64,000 nt of DNA from Chitinophaga sp. CF418 (GTDB lineage Bacteria > Bacteroidota > Bacteroidia > Chitinophagales > Chitinophagaceae). The stretch spans positions 310,001 through 374,000 of the forward strand of contig NZ_FRCN01000007.1 in NCBI RefSeq assembly GCF_900142925.1, given 5' to 3'. The translations under genes and the position numbers were made by a program. The notes beneath the pieces are model-generated. The model made no database searches, had not been told where the DNA came from, and saw only the letters and a program-made list of their open reading frames with translations. Positions 63,732 to 64,000 of the stretch are shown here, piece after piece; positions within the stretch are counted from its first letter, which is position 1, and every line of letters begins with the position of its first letter.

Positions 63732-64000
63732 TTAAGAATTAATACTGTTCTTTAAAACAGTGCTGTTCCGCCAGTCGGAAGTCCGGGTATAGGAATAAAC
63801 AGACAGGAATAAGCAATAAAGTACAATGATCCTCATGGCAATAGCTCTTTGTTTGAACTTAGCCAGGTAATATGAAATGGGAAAGAGAACACCGATAGCC
63901 GATATATAGGCATACCTGTCCGCAACTATTGCTACGCGGGCCATTGGGATAAGATGGATACAGGTTATAAGGTGAAGTATAAAGAAGCAGATACCGAAGT
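63732..64000 (-). CDS. Polytopic membrane protein, TMTC/O-antigen-ligase-like C-terminus (partial)
   Basis: The frame runs out of the window at 64000, so the N-terminus is missing. The visible residues contain membrane helices (FGICFFILHLITCIHL; SAIGVLFPISYYLAK; RIIVLYCLFLSVYS) and the motif VAIVADRYAYISAIGVLF followed by RTSDWRNS. This matches the DRYAYxxSIG then W.xS pattern of TMTC-like protein glycosyltransferases and relatives. The gene stops soon after, without the TPR tail of full-length members. It is upstream of the Ser-rich peptide gene, on the same strand. A role in glycosylating secreted proteins would be consistent, but the active site is not in view. Confidence 0.6.
   Translation of the reverse strand, partial: FGICFFILHLITCIHLIPMARVAIVADRYAYISAIGVLFPISYYLAKFKQRAIAMRIIVLYCLFLSVYSYTRTSDWRNSTVLKNSINS

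Noticed and set aside
1..64000. CRISPR array
   Set aside because: No regularly spaced direct repeats and no cas genes were seen on either strand.

Overview
The window reads as a chromosome segment of a Bacteroidota, most likely a Chitinophagaceae (Chitinophaga/Niastella-like). The signs are a type IX secretion (T9SS) tail on the first gene, DUF6443/RHS proteins with signal peptides, a baeRF-3 protein, an NVEALA-like peptide next to 6-bladed propellers, and a TTTGG-N18-TACATTTG promoter in front of the tRNA. The assignment rests on gene content only.

Left flank (1-8650). It holds the 3' end of a T9SS cargo gene, a small unknown gene, a decayed thioredoxin-reductase-like gene, a short secreted JAB/JAMM-type toxin candidate with an RHS remnant and a possible immunity gene, a transglutaminase-like secreted protein, a structured segment that may be a group II intron fragment, and a TIGR04141/DUF6119 gene.

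Integrated island (about 8682-36073, 27.4 kb). It lies in the 3' end of tRNA-Leu(CAA). A 17-nt copy of the tRNA end at 8682-8698 repeats the real end at 36057-36073. A tyrosine recombinase and a putative excisionase sit beside the tRNA. Eight copies of TTAGTCA cluster just inside both ends, as integrase arm sites would. The cargo is mostly conflict genes: a 14-residue-repeat protein, a Septu-like ATPase/HNH pair, an HNH_5 nuclease, a two-gene CBASS (CD-NTase plus S-4TM membrane effector), an outer-membrane protein followed by two giant secreted RHS proteins ending in a GIY-YIG/URI-like toxin tip, a cognate immunity candidate, and downstream orphan immunity genes (a paralogue of the cognate one and an Imm53). 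Several gaps hold decayed reading frames.

Right flank (36074-64000). Ordinary chromosome: universal stress protein, CysQ nucleotidase, a split aminoglycoside-phosphotransferase-like/AAA kinase pair, a zinc ribbon protein, a baeRF-3 protein, an SDR oxidoreductase, a MacAB-like ABC exporter operon, a molybdopterin oxidoreductase, an LPG-synthase-like membrane protein and a GMC oxidoreductase. It ends with a tightly packed seven-gene minus-strand operon: propeller lipoprotein, thioredoxin-like protein, second propeller, membrane fusion protein, two RND pumps and TolC. The operon is preceded by a small Ser-rich, four-Cys secreted peptide of NVEALA-like layout and by the end of a polytopic membrane protein. 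This peptide/propeller/thioredoxin/RND set looks like a dedicated export or sensing system and is the best candidate here for something not yet described.
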